Origin: Elysia crispata
Taxonomy: Eukaryota > Mollusca > Gastropoda > Plakobranchidae
DNA length: 64,000 nucleotides
Reading direction: 5' to 3'
NCBI GenBank assembly: GCA_033675545.1
Contig: JAWDGP010005891.1
Coordinates: 201,001 to 265,000 of the forward strand
Under the pieces are notes generated by a model. It saw nothing but the letters and a program-made list of their open reading frames with translations. It did not search any database and was not told the origin of the DNA. This document shows positions 26,501-54,909 of this stretch, piece after piece (position 1 is the first letter of the stretch; each line of letters begins with the position of its first letter). A program made the translations under genes and the position numbers.

Positions 26501-29481
26501 TAACTAAACAGAAGCCCCGCAGTTAACGTTAATTTGTATAAAAATGTTCCTCACTTACTAAATTAAAGACAGGATGTAAGGAACAGAAATTACAACTAAT
26601 TTGAGTCTGAAGTATGATCTTCTAAAGAGACTTCATTATTGCATTTTATAAAAGACCAATGTCACCATTATTGATAACTTTTTTCTGTGTATATGGCACC
26701 CAAGTGTGGGCTTGGCCATGAGGAAACTCTGCCTTCTACCATGTGCATAAATGTGGGCTCCAAGCTGGATGCTACGGCACTCATAATATTAAGCATTCAC
26801 AAGCCAGCCTATTTGAAACTTGATTTTCTTCTACATGCCCTGTCTCAGTTACTTGGGAGACTTTGCATTTTTGCTAAGAATATCAAACAATGAAAAGGGG
26901 TCACTTCCTCTCTCTTTTGACTAAAGGAAAGAGATCCAGAGCCCAAGAGGTGTGAAGAACAAACTGTAATTTAGGGATGTGTGTCTATACCATACTATGA
27001 AATGGGTACTTGAAATAACAGATCATATGGAACCTGTTTCCTTTGAATGTGAATTGTGATTGTTACTATGACTGAAGAGCAAACAAAAGATCTAAACAGT
27101 CGTGTTTCTGCCTCTTTCTCACTACCCCCATCCTATTCCACCCTATATGCAGAGTCTTGGCAAGGAGTAGGAATGACCAAAGAGTCTTCCTCATATCATG
27201 TAGATTGCAGCTAAGGGCGGTGTGGATGTAAAGTCATGAAATTGACAATTTTTGCAATTTCATTAGGCTAAACCAATTGAGATGAAGTTCGAATCAAAGC
27301 CTCTTGTTATCGTGAAGCCACGTATGAAAGGGAAGGGTTTACTGAGAAGTAATCAAAAACGTGAGTTGAGAGCTTGATATGTTTATATGCGAGGGTGTAA
27401 GGTATCAAGTCCCTGCATTTGATTTTGCTGATTTTTTCCATGTGCTGTCACTGTGTGTCCAATGGTAAGAAAGTATAGCCTGACGTTCAAATTGTTGAAC
27501 AAGCCCGTAAGAAAACACCTCAGTCCAGAAAGAATAGCAAGAGAAAAAGAGGTTCAGCTGCTGGAGAGTTATAAGGTCAAGTCAAACCTTAACAAAACAT
27601 TCTCTGGGGTCTAAATTACATTTTAAGCATGATCAGAAAGATCCAAAATTTGCTGTTGATCCACACCAGGAATGATGTCAGTGTTTTAAATGATCCTGTA
27701 CAATATTATGATTAAATAGTTTTATACACTTGTGATATGAGCATTTCATTTGAGTTTCTGGTTTAATTTTTTTGTGTGTACATTACAGAGAGAATTGTAA
27801 CTATGAAGGGCTAAAAAATATGCTGTGACTTATTATAATTTTTTTTAACTCCAGGAGCTATCTAGAATTGATGTATAGTGCATCACTCCCATTTGACCTA
27901 CACATTTCACTTTCTGATACTGCTGAGCGCTTAAGAAACATTTTCCAAACTTTCTTTTTTAATGTGCGAATGTGCTCTGCGAGCATAGTTGGTTTCATAG
28001 AGGAAAATCTGCCTTTCCATCTTTGTAAGTTAAGTTATACCTTTGAATGAGCTTATGAGTAGCCTAACATACCCTTTCAGCATACGCATTCGCATGTTAT
28101 ATCTAGGGTATTGGAGATCTTTTTAGAGCTGCAGCATGTCATGACCTCATTCAAGCTTTATATAGACCAATATAAACATTTCAGCAAAAATTTTTATTTT
28201 TAACCAATTGTACACTAAATGCATTCTTTAAGCCATTCATGGCAGTTTTCAATGAACGTGTCTGATGAGCCGACACACAGGAACAGCATGTCGCTGCCAG
28301 ACCTTTGCTTTGTTCAATCTCCAATTTTCACACTTTTGAGAAAATTGCATTTGAACATTTGAATCTAAGTTTCTCCACGTATTAAAATTACTTTAAAAAG
28401 TTGTTACATCTGTCCAGAGAGAACGACATTTGCTTATTTATTTCTCCAGCCCTACAAATAAAATGTGAATGAACTCTTGAGCATGTTATTGATAGTTTTA
28501 GCAAAATTAGAGATGGAGCAAAGCAGTTCTGAGGCGATGTGGCACACCAACTAACTGGATAATTAGTTGAAAATATTTTAACCAAAAAGAATTGGTGTAA
28601 TTTGATTTATTTTATACTTTGTGAGCTTTCATGAGAATATGTATGCCCAAAAATGATCAAACGGTGTAAAAGATATTTTCTTGTTTGTGAAGTAAGGTTC
28701 ATTTCGAATTTATTAAATGGTATATCTTGAAAACAAAAGATTTCTAGGTTTTAGAGTTTGAGATTTAATTCTAGCTTCAAATTTTCTTTCATGTAATGTA
28801 TAATATGTATGACATGTGAAGTTCAATACTTTTTGGGACATTTCCAATTCATATTCATGGATGATACACCAAGTACCAATTTATTTATTTTGGAAGATAA
28901 AAAGCCTAGATCTACATGCTTTGTTGTATGTGGTTCTCACAAAACAAACACAAGTATTCTGCTCTGCCACATACCCAGTCCAGAGGCTAACTGGCCACGA
29001 CAGCAACCAGTTTTCCTCACTACCTATGAGTAACCAAGAAATCAGGACCAGGGTATAGTTTTGAATGACGCCATCCACAAAAATTGAAAAATTTCCTCCA
29101 CTGCTGCCTCTTTTGGTCCTAGATAAATATTGTTTTGTAAATTTATAAAGCAATTGAAATCGCCAATATTTGAAATTTGCTCTAATTTCGATCAAGATTT
29201 AGATCTAGAACTTGGTTTGATCAGCAGAATCGTATTTTTTTTCTTTTTTGTGTAAATTTGTTACAAAGGTGATCTTTGAAAATCCCTTCAAGAATTGAAA
29301 TAGATTGTGAACTTGTTTCTTGGATCTAGATCTAGATCTAGAACTTTTTTACAACAAAAATCTACATAGATTTTTATTAATGCGATATATGCTAGATTAC
29401 CTGCTCAGAGAAAATATGCCGGCTTTGTAGAGCATTGTTTCTCATCAATATGAACACTTCTGTCAGGCTGCGAGTTGCCAT
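20328..29481 (-). CDS. STX16: Syntaxin-16, 8 coding exons, 311 aa
   Basis: Exons in transcript order: 29401-29481, 24656-24750, 24243-24295, 23900-24006, 22826-22988, 22297-22406, 21481-21624, 20328-20510; phases are consistent at every junction. Family role: a Qa-SNARE for endosome-to-TGN retrograde transport, regulated by Vps45. Visible: N-peptide [16 protein letters not shown] (human-like, the Vps45-binding motif), PPEW before the Habc domain, [13 protein letters not shown], a three-helix region through QRLVQQIN and [14 protein letters not shown], then a SNARE motif (roughly residues 200-280) with zero-layer Gln251 in [14 protein letters not shown], the juxtamembrane [11 protein letters not shown] and a single C-terminal membrane anchor at about 289-309. 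Length compares with about 300-325 aa in mammals. Start: the exon 1 ATG begins the conserved N-peptide. The 4.65-kb first intron holds a candidate cassette exon. Confidence 0.95.
25465..25524 (-). CDS. STX16: Candidate phase-0 cassette exon of syntaxin-16
   Basis: A pyrimidine-rich acceptor ending GGACTCAG precedes 25524 and a near-consensus donor GTAAGTATTG follows 25465. The 60 nt keep phase 0 at both ends and are open in that frame ([20 protein letters not shown]). They would insert between exon 1 (ending in Gln27) and exon 2 (starting THDD). Mammalian syntaxin-16 isoforms also differ by an insert at this point. The peptide itself does not resemble the mammalian insert, and a different frame across the site also looks protein-like, so this is tentative. 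Confidence 0.4.
26687..27680 (+). pseudogene. Coding-like island in syntaxin-16 intron 1, unidentified
   Basis: GC is higher than in the surrounding intron, and short open frames switch between plus-strand frames: a 68-codon frame at 26687-26893, a 48-codon frame starting [14 protein letters not shown] near 27069, a stretch containing [16 protein letters not shown] (about 27266-27378), and frames containing [18 protein letters not shown] and [16 protein letters not shown] further on. No continuous spliced model works: joining the island at about 27359 to the one at 27479 gives an immediate stop. A frameshifted processed pseudogene would fit, but I recognise no parent gene. Confidence 0.2.
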
Positions 29482-32038
29482 GCTGCACTTTTTTGGGCTC
29501 AGCAATGGCAATGTAATAATTGCACCAGGTGCTCAAATCCTGTCCGTGAACTTTAGATATACGGCTAGCACTGCATTCAAATAAAACATACTGATATTGG
29601 TATTTCAAATTTTTGTTTTGATGAACGTGGAAGTATCTTGCTATGTTTCTTGTTGTTGAAACACTAAGCGATCCATCATAATCAACATCCGTCGCTTACA
29701 GTATTTATTTTTTGTACGGTGGTACCTTGGTCTAACCACCGCGAATAATGCACCCAACTATATTTTTAATAAAATGAAGAACTTCATTACAACACACACA
29801 AATTTAGGTGATCTGCCTATTGTAATTATGAAATAAAAATTAGAACAAAAATATACTTGAACTATTTTTCTGTTAAAATAATAAATGGTAATTAAATGCG
29901 GTAATATAATAAGAGATGGAAAATTAATCAAGAACACCGTCTCCAACTAAGAACGTCAAAGTCAAACCAAAATCGAAAGCGAAAACCAGCTCCTCAATAA
30001 AATCTATAATGCCTGCTGCTGTCTGATGCAAGCATTTAATCCAGGAGTTCAAAGATAATCGGGTAATGCAGATCTAAATCAGGGTCCAGCTTATCTATAA
30101 ATTTAGCTTTAAACTTAGTAGATATCTAAAATGAAAACAACAAGTTGGTTTTAGTGAAAACTAGGCAAGATAGAAATAATCCATCTTTACATTGAACTGC
30201 TTTCAAAGTTTCATTTCGTCGAGGTCATATTTTAGAGCATGTATTCTCTTACCGATTCAACAGTTTGGATCATTAAATGAAATGGTCTGTTCTTCTCTTT
30301 AAAATGAATAGATTTAGATTCTAGATCTAAATAAGCCAGTGCAACAGAGAGAGATATATCTTTATGCAGATTAAATCCATAGGTTTATAGACTACTAATT
30401 ATAGAGATTTTAGATAAATTTACTATTCTAGATCTAGATTTATAATGAATTGTATTTTTATTTCTTGGTTTATTCAGAATTCAATGTTATGTTTGAACCA
30501 TCAGTATATGGACGCAAAATCTGCATTTTTACAGAGCTAATTTTGGGTCCAAATTTGGGGCTGCATAGATGATAGATTTTGCACCATAACTTTGTTAAGG
30601 ATTATTCAACTCTCACAAAACACATATCAAAATAAAGGGCTTTAAGAGGGCTTTACATTCATTATTAAATCATTTATTTCAATTTGGTACCCACTTTTGT
30701 TTTTTTCTTTGAATCTTGCTTCTTTTGCAAGTGAGGTCTAGATCTAGATGTAGACCTCTCATAATCATTTTTCACCATCATCAGTGTGTCTGAATCAGAA
30801 CTAATTAGAGAACTGGAGTTGGATTCATCACAATGTGACAATCTATCTACTTTCTGATTATTTTTTGCGCTTCAGAGCTTGTATAGAGCTGAGGCCTATT
30901 CTCTATGTTTATTAGGATCAGATGCCCACAACAGACTAACAACGATATAAACAATACTACTAAAGAAAAACAGCTAAAAACGACTAATTCTTCCCTCAAT
31001 GCTAAAAAATGCTTAAAACTGAAAGCTAATTATCTCAACATCCGGTTTTTATAACTTGGGTTGGTTTTTATTGAATAAGGATTGAATTAGAATATGTTAG
31101 TTTGTGCGCCACACTGTGTGGCTAGCTGTAAAAATGGTAGTTTTCACCCGCCACACAGTATGGTGAGCCGGATAAAAAGAGTTAAACCAGGCACGGTTTA
31201 TTTTTAGAAATAGATTAGAGCACTAAGTTATATTAAAAAAAACAAAACAAAACATACTTAAATTATATGTCCGAATACAATAATCCGAGCCAGGAATTTT
31301 ATGTATTTGTATAATATTTATAAATTTCATTTGTTATCTAGATATTAATCTACCCTATTCATTTTCAATTTAGTTCTGTCCTATGAAAAATCCATTGCGC
31401 ACCCTTTTTATCTTGAGTTGCTAAATATTGTGTGTTCCATTCCTCTTTGATTTTTTTTATAAATTGACTTCTCTGTCCTTTTGGTTTCTGTGTTACTGAT
31501 GGGAACTGTGAAATTTATCTATTCATTTTGGAAACTTAAGTAGGCTTTTAAAATATTGTCTAGAATGTACCTGTCTACTGTTTAATTTAAAATATTATTA
31601 TAATTTAGAAGTAGATGATACTAATAGCACAAAAAATAAAACAAAAAAAACAAAACATCATTAGAATGGAATGCAAAGTGGTCACTGGTAATGTCAGCCT
31701 AAATATAGTTTTAGACCATAAAAAATGATTTCAGAACACAGAAGATTTCTCACTCATTCCAAAATTACGTTTTACAACTGATTGTAGAACAAGAAAGCAT
31801 CTATAGACATATTTTCAAAGATAAGATGAGAGAGAAGCAAAGCTGTAAATTCACTTTTTGAAAAAGAAATATTCATTGAGATTATTATGTTTTTAATACT
31901 CTCAATCACTCTACATTATAGTACTCATTACTAATGTTTTTATTTTTTGCCTGATAAAGATTTGATAAAATACATAAATATATTTTTATTGAAATGTTCA
32001 ATCTAACTCCCCTTTCTCAAAAAGATTCAAAATACATC
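29482..32038. promoter_or_regulatory. Divergent intergenic region between STX16 and LARS2
   Basis: Separates the two head-to-head start codons by about 2.56 kb. It contains AGATCTAGA-type palindromes (about 30314, 30430 and 30736), a near-palindrome GCCACACTGTGTGGC (31108-31122) with a related GCCACACAGTATGGTG at 31150, and an ETS-like ACATCCGGTT at 31038-31047. Both promoters and 5'UTR exons must lie here. A pyrimidine tract ending in AAAAAG just before 32023 may be the acceptor of a 5'UTR intron of LARS2. Confidence 0.4.
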
Positions 32039-47731
<15,693 letters not shown>

Positions 47732-50700
47732 TAAAGTTTTTGATGAATTTTCATGAATTTTTTTTGCTACAAAAATGTGCACATGTAAATAAATTGATGA
47801 ATAAGTGTATATTACCATATGTTACAGTTTAATGATTTAAAGAAAAATTTGTTGTTTTGTTTGTGATCAAATCAAATTTATAAAGTCAGATATGTTTGTA
47901 GCTTTTGCAGTCAAAATAAAATATTAACCCTGATCTAATTTAAATATATGATGAGGATTGTAAACTCGTACTTTATTGTATGAAAAGGAACATGAAACAA
48001 AACATTATTAGTTTCAGGATATCTTGGAGTTTCATAATAATCACTGAAAATAGCAGTAAATGAGAAAACAGAAACTGTACTGCTTGGTGAGGTTTTTGTG
48101 CTTCTGTGATTGAAAGGGTCTTTTTAGATTTTAGCATGACTTTAAAATGTATTCTGAAACCTTTTTGTTAAACATATATATCTCATAATCAGGATCTTTT
48201 CAATTGCTGTTTTCCTGTAGTAATTCCAATCTTTTTTTTTAATGTAAGTTCTTCTTTTTCCCCTGTGCCTTTTTATAATAATGGCAAGTTAAGAAAGTGT
48301 TTACTTTGCAGTGGTGCCAAAAAAGCTGATCAAGGATCATTGAAACAACAGCAGTATGACATTTCACGTTTAGCCGCCTCACCAACTATGACGAATGTAA
48401 GCACTTCTATCCTGCTTTATTTGAATTGAGATTTCTGATCCAAGACACCAGGCCTAGGGGCTATTTCAGATATACAGAGCCTGTCTTCATTACCCATTCC
48501 TCTTTCTATATCAGGCCACAAAACAGAATGACAAGCAGATTTATCCATCATGCACATAAATCTGTCAGACTGAGTGATATGATTCTTAGCCTTTCACTTC
48601 TTTGCCACTACACTTATAAATGTGGTACATTTTGTAAACGTAGATCAGTTTACGCATAACGTCTTGATATCAAAGACTTTATGGGATTAAATTTTGAACA
48701 ATAGGAAATAAATGTGTAAAAAAGAAAAAAAAATTAAAAAGTGGCCAAAAGTATTAAATGCCCATAAACAAGTTTGCTCCAGGCTTCCTTTCATTCACAA
48801 AAAGCTTGCAATTTTTAGTTTCATTGGTTCGCACCATAATTATAAAAGAAACTGTTTAACAACATTGCAATCTTCTCATCTCTTTTATATATTTCATTAA
48901 AAGTTATTTTCAATCGTATTGTACTGTACATTAATATGACATATTCTTCATTTGTTGTGATGCCATCCACTCTTTGCTATTGTGTTTATCAGCTATTTTG
49001 TTATATCTTGAGATCATCTCGCTCCATGTCTAATCTTCAGTGTCGCCAACATTCTTTGTCATGTCTTTGTTTAAATCTAGTATTCTTGAATTGTTCAAAG
49101 TCTTCTAAGATTTTTTAAAGTATTGCAAAGAAAGAATTAGATAAATTAGAATAAAAATCTGGGAAATATGATACAGACATGGTTTTCACTACTGCATTTA
49201 CATCCTGAGGGGATAGAGTTTCAAATTTTCTTATATTCAAACTTCAAAATTAAGAACATAACCGAATCAAAGTCGCTTTCACACATGGATAATTTGGAAA
49301 GAGAAAACTGTTATAACCTGAAGATCCGCTTTTTTCCCCCAAAAATCAATGAAACTACATTCTTAGCTGATATGTAGCTGATGGCACTTAAGGATATTTT
49401 GTATTGCAGATTCTGGCTTTTGGTGGATCATTGGCAACTCTCGTGACAAAAAATACATTCCTGGTACTATGGATGATGCAGTGATGACTGCAAGACTATT
49501 TTATTGCTATCATGTCATCTCCATTGCAAATTTTCAACAGATTTCATTTATTTTAAGGCATTTCCCAAATCACTTGCCTTTTCTCATACACTTGAAACAT
49601 ATAAAATTATAGTGAATAATAATCTTGAAAAGTAAAATACGACAATCCTCCATATAAATACGGTGCACACCTGATATTGTGATGAATCGCCATTAAAGGG
49701 ACCAACAAAATTGTGTCGAATAAAGAGAAAGTCGAATTAGGAGATATATTAAAATCTTTAAATTTTTAAATCTCAATAATGACTTTTTAGATCTGCTTAT
49801 AGCTCTACAGTGGGGATGTAAAGAGGACTCAGTTTAGCCTCACTTTAAATACTAATAAAACCCATCCCATAACTAGATCTAGAACCATTGCACACCCCTC
49901 CCCTCTCCTAATCCCAAACTCAGTTCTAGCATTGGGCTTAATGTCCGAGGCGCCAGCCTCTCTCTCTCTCTCTTACGTACACATGCAAAGGTGCTTGTTT
50001 CTCTACGATCTTCCCTGTGCATCCACCACCGCTCCCATTTCTTCTCACACAAACCTCTAACTTAAGTTGCACTGGTTCACACACTACAAATATTTAGATC
50101 TAACTCAAGAGGCTAGGCTGAGAATTAAATGACATTTTGGGTGATTAAGATACAGAAACATAGTGGAAATTCCATCGATTTAGACGAAATTTCAAACTCC
50201 ATACCTGTATTTGCTTTGATGTATAGTAAGATGGATAATCAAGAATTAGATACTGATCTCTGAAAGGTCATTCTCCAGAATTTCTTTTTGTATTAAGTAG
50301 TCAAATATGACTATAGCTGATGCTTACAGTTGTTCTTTCAAAGCCTCTTCATACACATACACACACGGCATTTGCAGAAAACAAAAGATTGTTTAAAAAT
50401 TATGCACAGCGTGTTTTAATCAAGTCTATAAAAATTGATAAAATACAGATTCATTATTGATCAGATTCTTGGTAGTTTAAAAACCATTTCAACAAAATTG
50501 ACTGATAAACAATTTTTATTCATTAATGATTGGCCTTCAAGCTGATGAATGCTTGTTTCATTCTTTATGGTGAAACAAAAGGTTGAATACACAAATTCAG
50601 GAGGACAGTTCTAAGCAAAATAAATACACAACAATGTCTGCAACCTCAGTGCCTTCATTACTCCCTTGATTTCAACTTTCTGTCTAAGAGAAAATTTTAA

Positions 50701-53700
50701 GTATGGAGGACTAAGCCTCCTATTCAAAAACAAAACAATATAATCAGGACCAGGAGATAGATATGGAGAAGAAGAACGCATACTGATCATGTATTTTGCC
50801 CAATTCCCCTGTCACCGAAGTCAATGGATTTCAAGAGAAAATCTTGTGTTCTCTTTCAAAAATTAATTTTAGAGTACAAATACGGTTAACATTTTTTGTA
50901 CACAAATTGGGGATTTTCTTCCCATCAATGTGTTTCTCAATTGTCCACTGCACTGCATGTACACAACTCATGGGCCCCACACAGACAAGGACAAAAGCAA
51001 TTTACTGCAGCAGTAAAGAGGTAAAGAGAAATTGACAAGACTTGGCTGAGACTGAGAGGGGGGAGGGGAGGTAGTTTAATGGAAAACACAGTGATGAGAA
51101 GAAACTTTTGTCAACTCTGCAAACTGGATTTTCACAACCTGAAACCAAGGGCAACATGAAGACACTGTATATGCAGCCATAGCGTAAAAAAATAAAAAAA
51201 AAAATATAATGATGGAGATAAATAAAAAAAAAGCATTATTTACATTGTTAAACTAACCTGCCCTTTTAAACTATTTGATGGGGTACCAGATATAAACTGA
51301 CACCTGACCCAGACAGAATCTGCCCATCAAGGCTATTCACTTGCTTTGTTAAAAAAAACCCACCCAGAATATATTAAATTACTATCACTGACTACTTTAG
51401 CTTCCTTTTTCCTTGTACATAATTTTCATCCGTGGTTAGAACTAGTCTTCGAGTGAAAATAGTTGTAAAAATACTTGCCCCTCAAGAATTATCACATTTT
51501 ACAACCCAATTTATCTCAAAATAAATATCGGTTCTTTTGAAAAGAAAAATCTGTGTCTTCTAAACTTCCCAAAGTATCTTATACAGAAGAAATACAAGAA
51601 AGCGTTACACTATTATAGGGACTTTATACCACCGGGACTATATGAACTTAGTAGACATTTCATAAAAGGTTAAATATTTCCTCACAAAATTAGGCAGTGC
51701 CACATAGAGAAAAAAGAATTTCACTATTATATTTTATGACAACTGGAAAGATATTAAATATTTTTCTCAATACAAAAAGTCTAATAGCCACAGATTTTGT
51801 ATAAAACACTTTCAAAGGTGTTAAAAATAACTGAAAGCAGGTGATTTTATAAAACTGATTGGTACCTGCTGACAGTAACTAGTTCTGAATTTCTCCTGTT
51901 AATGATTGCCCCTTAAAAACTATGATGAGATTATTGAATTATTTATTCTTGTACATCTTATGTATATGTTAAATATCATATCATAATAGGCTAAAAAAAA
52001 ATACATAAAAAATTTGCACATAAACATTTTTTAACACAAATGATTAAGCTTTTAACTAATTAATGACCAAAATTAAAGTTAAAGTATTAAATAAACTGCA
52101 GAAACAATACTTCTGAGACAAAAAAGTACTAAAAAGAGTATATATGTTTAATGTATTTCCATAATAACCTTTTTTGTGTAGGTCATATTTCACAGCAACC
52201 CAAACTAAGGACATTTCTACTCAATTAACTCTAAGCCAATGGTGAACCGATACACACCATAGATAATTTAAAACTTGCACATTTTCAAATTTAAACTTTC
52301 ATGTAGACCACTAGATTCCAAGAGATTAAAAAAAAAAAAATCAAATTTGTTATTTTATCAAAACTACATGGCACATTTTAAAATTTCTTTTCAACAATAT
52401 AAGAGGTTTGATTATCTTAAATCATCATATAAATGTATACAGTGAATAATGACTATGATCTCTCACTCAATAAAAAGCTTAATATTAAGATGAGTTTGAC
52501 CAGAACAACAGTGTGACTGGTGAAGATATTATCACTGCTCTGCTACAATTGTAAAGCACTTTTTTTAGTATCCTTGCCATCACCCTAGTAAAATTGAAAT
52601 CAGATTAAGCTGTTTAAATGACAATGCCAAAATTTGTAATATATCTGTTGATTAATTTTTGTGTTTGATATTTAATATAATAAAGTAAATATTAAAAGAA
52701 TGACTAGCACAATTCAGTGACAATACCCAAACAGATAAAATATACGCTGAAAAAGCAATAATCTATTATTTTGCTTTTGGACAGTAAATTTAATCTAAAA
52801 ACATGCACAAAAAATTATGAAACCATTTATGTAGAATGATATATATAAAAACATTTGTAAAGCATAACTTAAAGAGAACCACAATGTCCCAATGAAATCA
52901 AAAATGTTTCATTGGCCTTTCAACTTTTCAAATGCTTTAAACTTAAAGTGATCTTAAGAGTTCAATTCAAGGGGGAAGGAGCATTAATACATAATTCAAA
53001 TTTAGGTTATGAAAGCTTTAAATACAGAGTGAAATATCATAGATCAGTTAACTTAGTTAAGCTGACTTTATCCAGATTGCATGTAGATGGTGCTCTATTG
53101 ATGTCTAACTCTTAAATGAAATGTCTTATGTCTAAGCATATCGAGGAATGAGAGGCACAAAAAAAAAAGGCTCTATTACAGGAATATGCGTAAATGTGTA
53201 CGTTTGTTGCCTATATTACAGGAAAGCATTAGGATTAATGAGTGGCGACAAAAGAAAATGTGAAAAACCTATCTCAATATGTATCTGATGATCTTTGGTA
53301 AAAAGTTAAAGGCCAGGGTAATTTGGTGAATTTAGATTGTGCTTTGCCTTGCAAGTGATCAAAACAAACAGGGCAGGATTGGTCAGCAATTGTGTATGGC
53401 ATATATGAGCATTGGTGTTGTGTAGCTGGCACATTAGATGAGCATGTTTACTTGTAAAACTAACAATGAAGTTAACTATTTACTTAATTAGCCATCTAAT
53501 ACAGACTAGCGAGAAATGCTTACAGATAGATTCATCACAAAATTGAAACTCTGATCTATATACTAAATCATAACATGTAAACAATACAAAGTTTCCACTG
53601 TGATAAGGCTGATTTGATGTAATCTTTTTAAACAAAGATTTAGGCTAAAACATAGATAACAAGAAAAAAAAGGGTATCACTAGAACTTTACAGATACTAA

Positions 53701-54909
53701 AAGTGACCCGCAGCCAAGTCACTTTGTGTAGACTCCCAAAAATATTATCACCAATCTGATTGTCACCGGCACATAAGTGACTAGCTTAAAACCCCCCTCA
53801 AAAAAGTGGTCCGATAGGTATTCAACGTCCTTCATATTGAAAGATTACAAAAAGAAAAGAAAATTCACAGGAAAAAATTGTAAAACCGATAAGTCCTACA
53901 TCTATATATAAAGATCAAAAGCAAAATCAAATTTAAATTTTCTAAGCTTGACCCACACACATATATAGTGTTTTGGGGTTAAGATTTCAAGGAAATACAA
54001 AACTTTAAACTCACAGCCTATTTCACATCTATTATAGACCTTATATTCAAGGATGCTAGAAGCTTTGAGAGTAGAGAGAGGAAGGAACTCTTTGTTGTTT
54101 TTTTCTCAATTTAGGCTAATTTCTCGTAACAATCAAAGCTTGCTCAGGCGGAAAAAAATTAGCATAGTGTCTATTGCACTTTTCTGGAGAAGCAAATTTA
54201 ACAAATCGAATCCAATTTCTCCACTGCGTCTTTTGTCATTTAAATGGGACGGAACTTTAAATTAAGGGCATAATTTGAAGAAATACATTTTACAGGTATC
54301 CATAAATCCAGCATATCAGAAATGAGTATGAGGCATTCACTGAATATTTTACTTTTGGAAAACATGAGCAGTTAAAAATGTTCACTGATCCTGAAGTACG
54401 AATGGAAAAGATATGAGATTAATTTGAAGAATTTGTTTTATTTATCACGCATTTCTATAATCTGTCTTCCAATTGTGAATCTAAAAGAATCTTTAAAAAT
54501 GTAGTTTAATATAATCTTTCTAAAAAAATTCAAGAGAAAAAAAAAGTAAGACAATACTTAATAACAGAAGTTTGAAATATTTAGTTTCATACACATTTGT
54601 TGCATCCAAAGTATATGAGATATGTCACAAGTTTCATACTTTGGACTTTTCAATGGAGAAAACTGCATGTAATTAAGAGTTATAAACTTTTGCTCATGTT
54701 TTGAGATAATTATGAGGAAATAATTTTATTTCTGCTTTTTTGAGCTTAGATATCTGATCATTAAGATAAAATACAAAACTTTTCATTTTCATTTCAGCAC
54801 TTTCAAAACATTGCTTGAAATATCAATCAGTCCAAGCAGAGTGTATTGAAACAATTGAAACTGTATTCATAAAAATTCACCAGAAATATGAAACAATCAA
54901 CTGATAGAA
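47732..54909. other. Convergent intergenic region between LARS2 and the deoxynucleoside kinase
   Basis: Holds the LARS2 3'UTR at the left (AATAAA at 47788-47793 and 47915-47920) and the kinase 3'UTR at the right (minus-strand AATAAA from TTTATT at 54437-54442, about 470 nt past its stop). Between them lie only a possible pair of small exons (48312-49484) and AT-rich sequence. Open frames such as 48426-48659, 52912-53115 and 54053-54265 have no recognisable similarity. Confidence 0.5.
48312..49484 (+). other. Possible two-exon open frame, unidentified small protein C-terminus
   Basis: An exon-like segment 48312-48396 (acceptor TTTACTTTGCAG, donor GTAAGC) reads GAKKADQGSLKQQQYDISRL and then AASPTMTN. 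It joins in phase 0 to 49410-49484 (acceptor GTATTGCAG), which reads ILAFGGSLATLVTKNTFLVL and then WMMQ and a TGA. The second part is hydrophobic, like a membrane helix. No upstream exon with the required phase was found between the LARS2 stop and 48312, and I recognise no family. It could be the 3' part of a small gene or chance. Confidence 0.3.

Larger units (their letters stand above)
20511..29400 (-). other. STX16: Introns of syntaxin-16
   Basis: Introns lie at 24751-29400, 24296-24655, 24007-24242, 22989-23899, 22407-22825, 21625-22296 and 20511-21480. All are AT-rich with GT..AG ends. Intron 1 is by far the longest and carries a candidate 60-nt cassette exon and, on the opposite strand, a coding-like island at about 26.7-27.7 kb. 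Confidence 0.85.
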
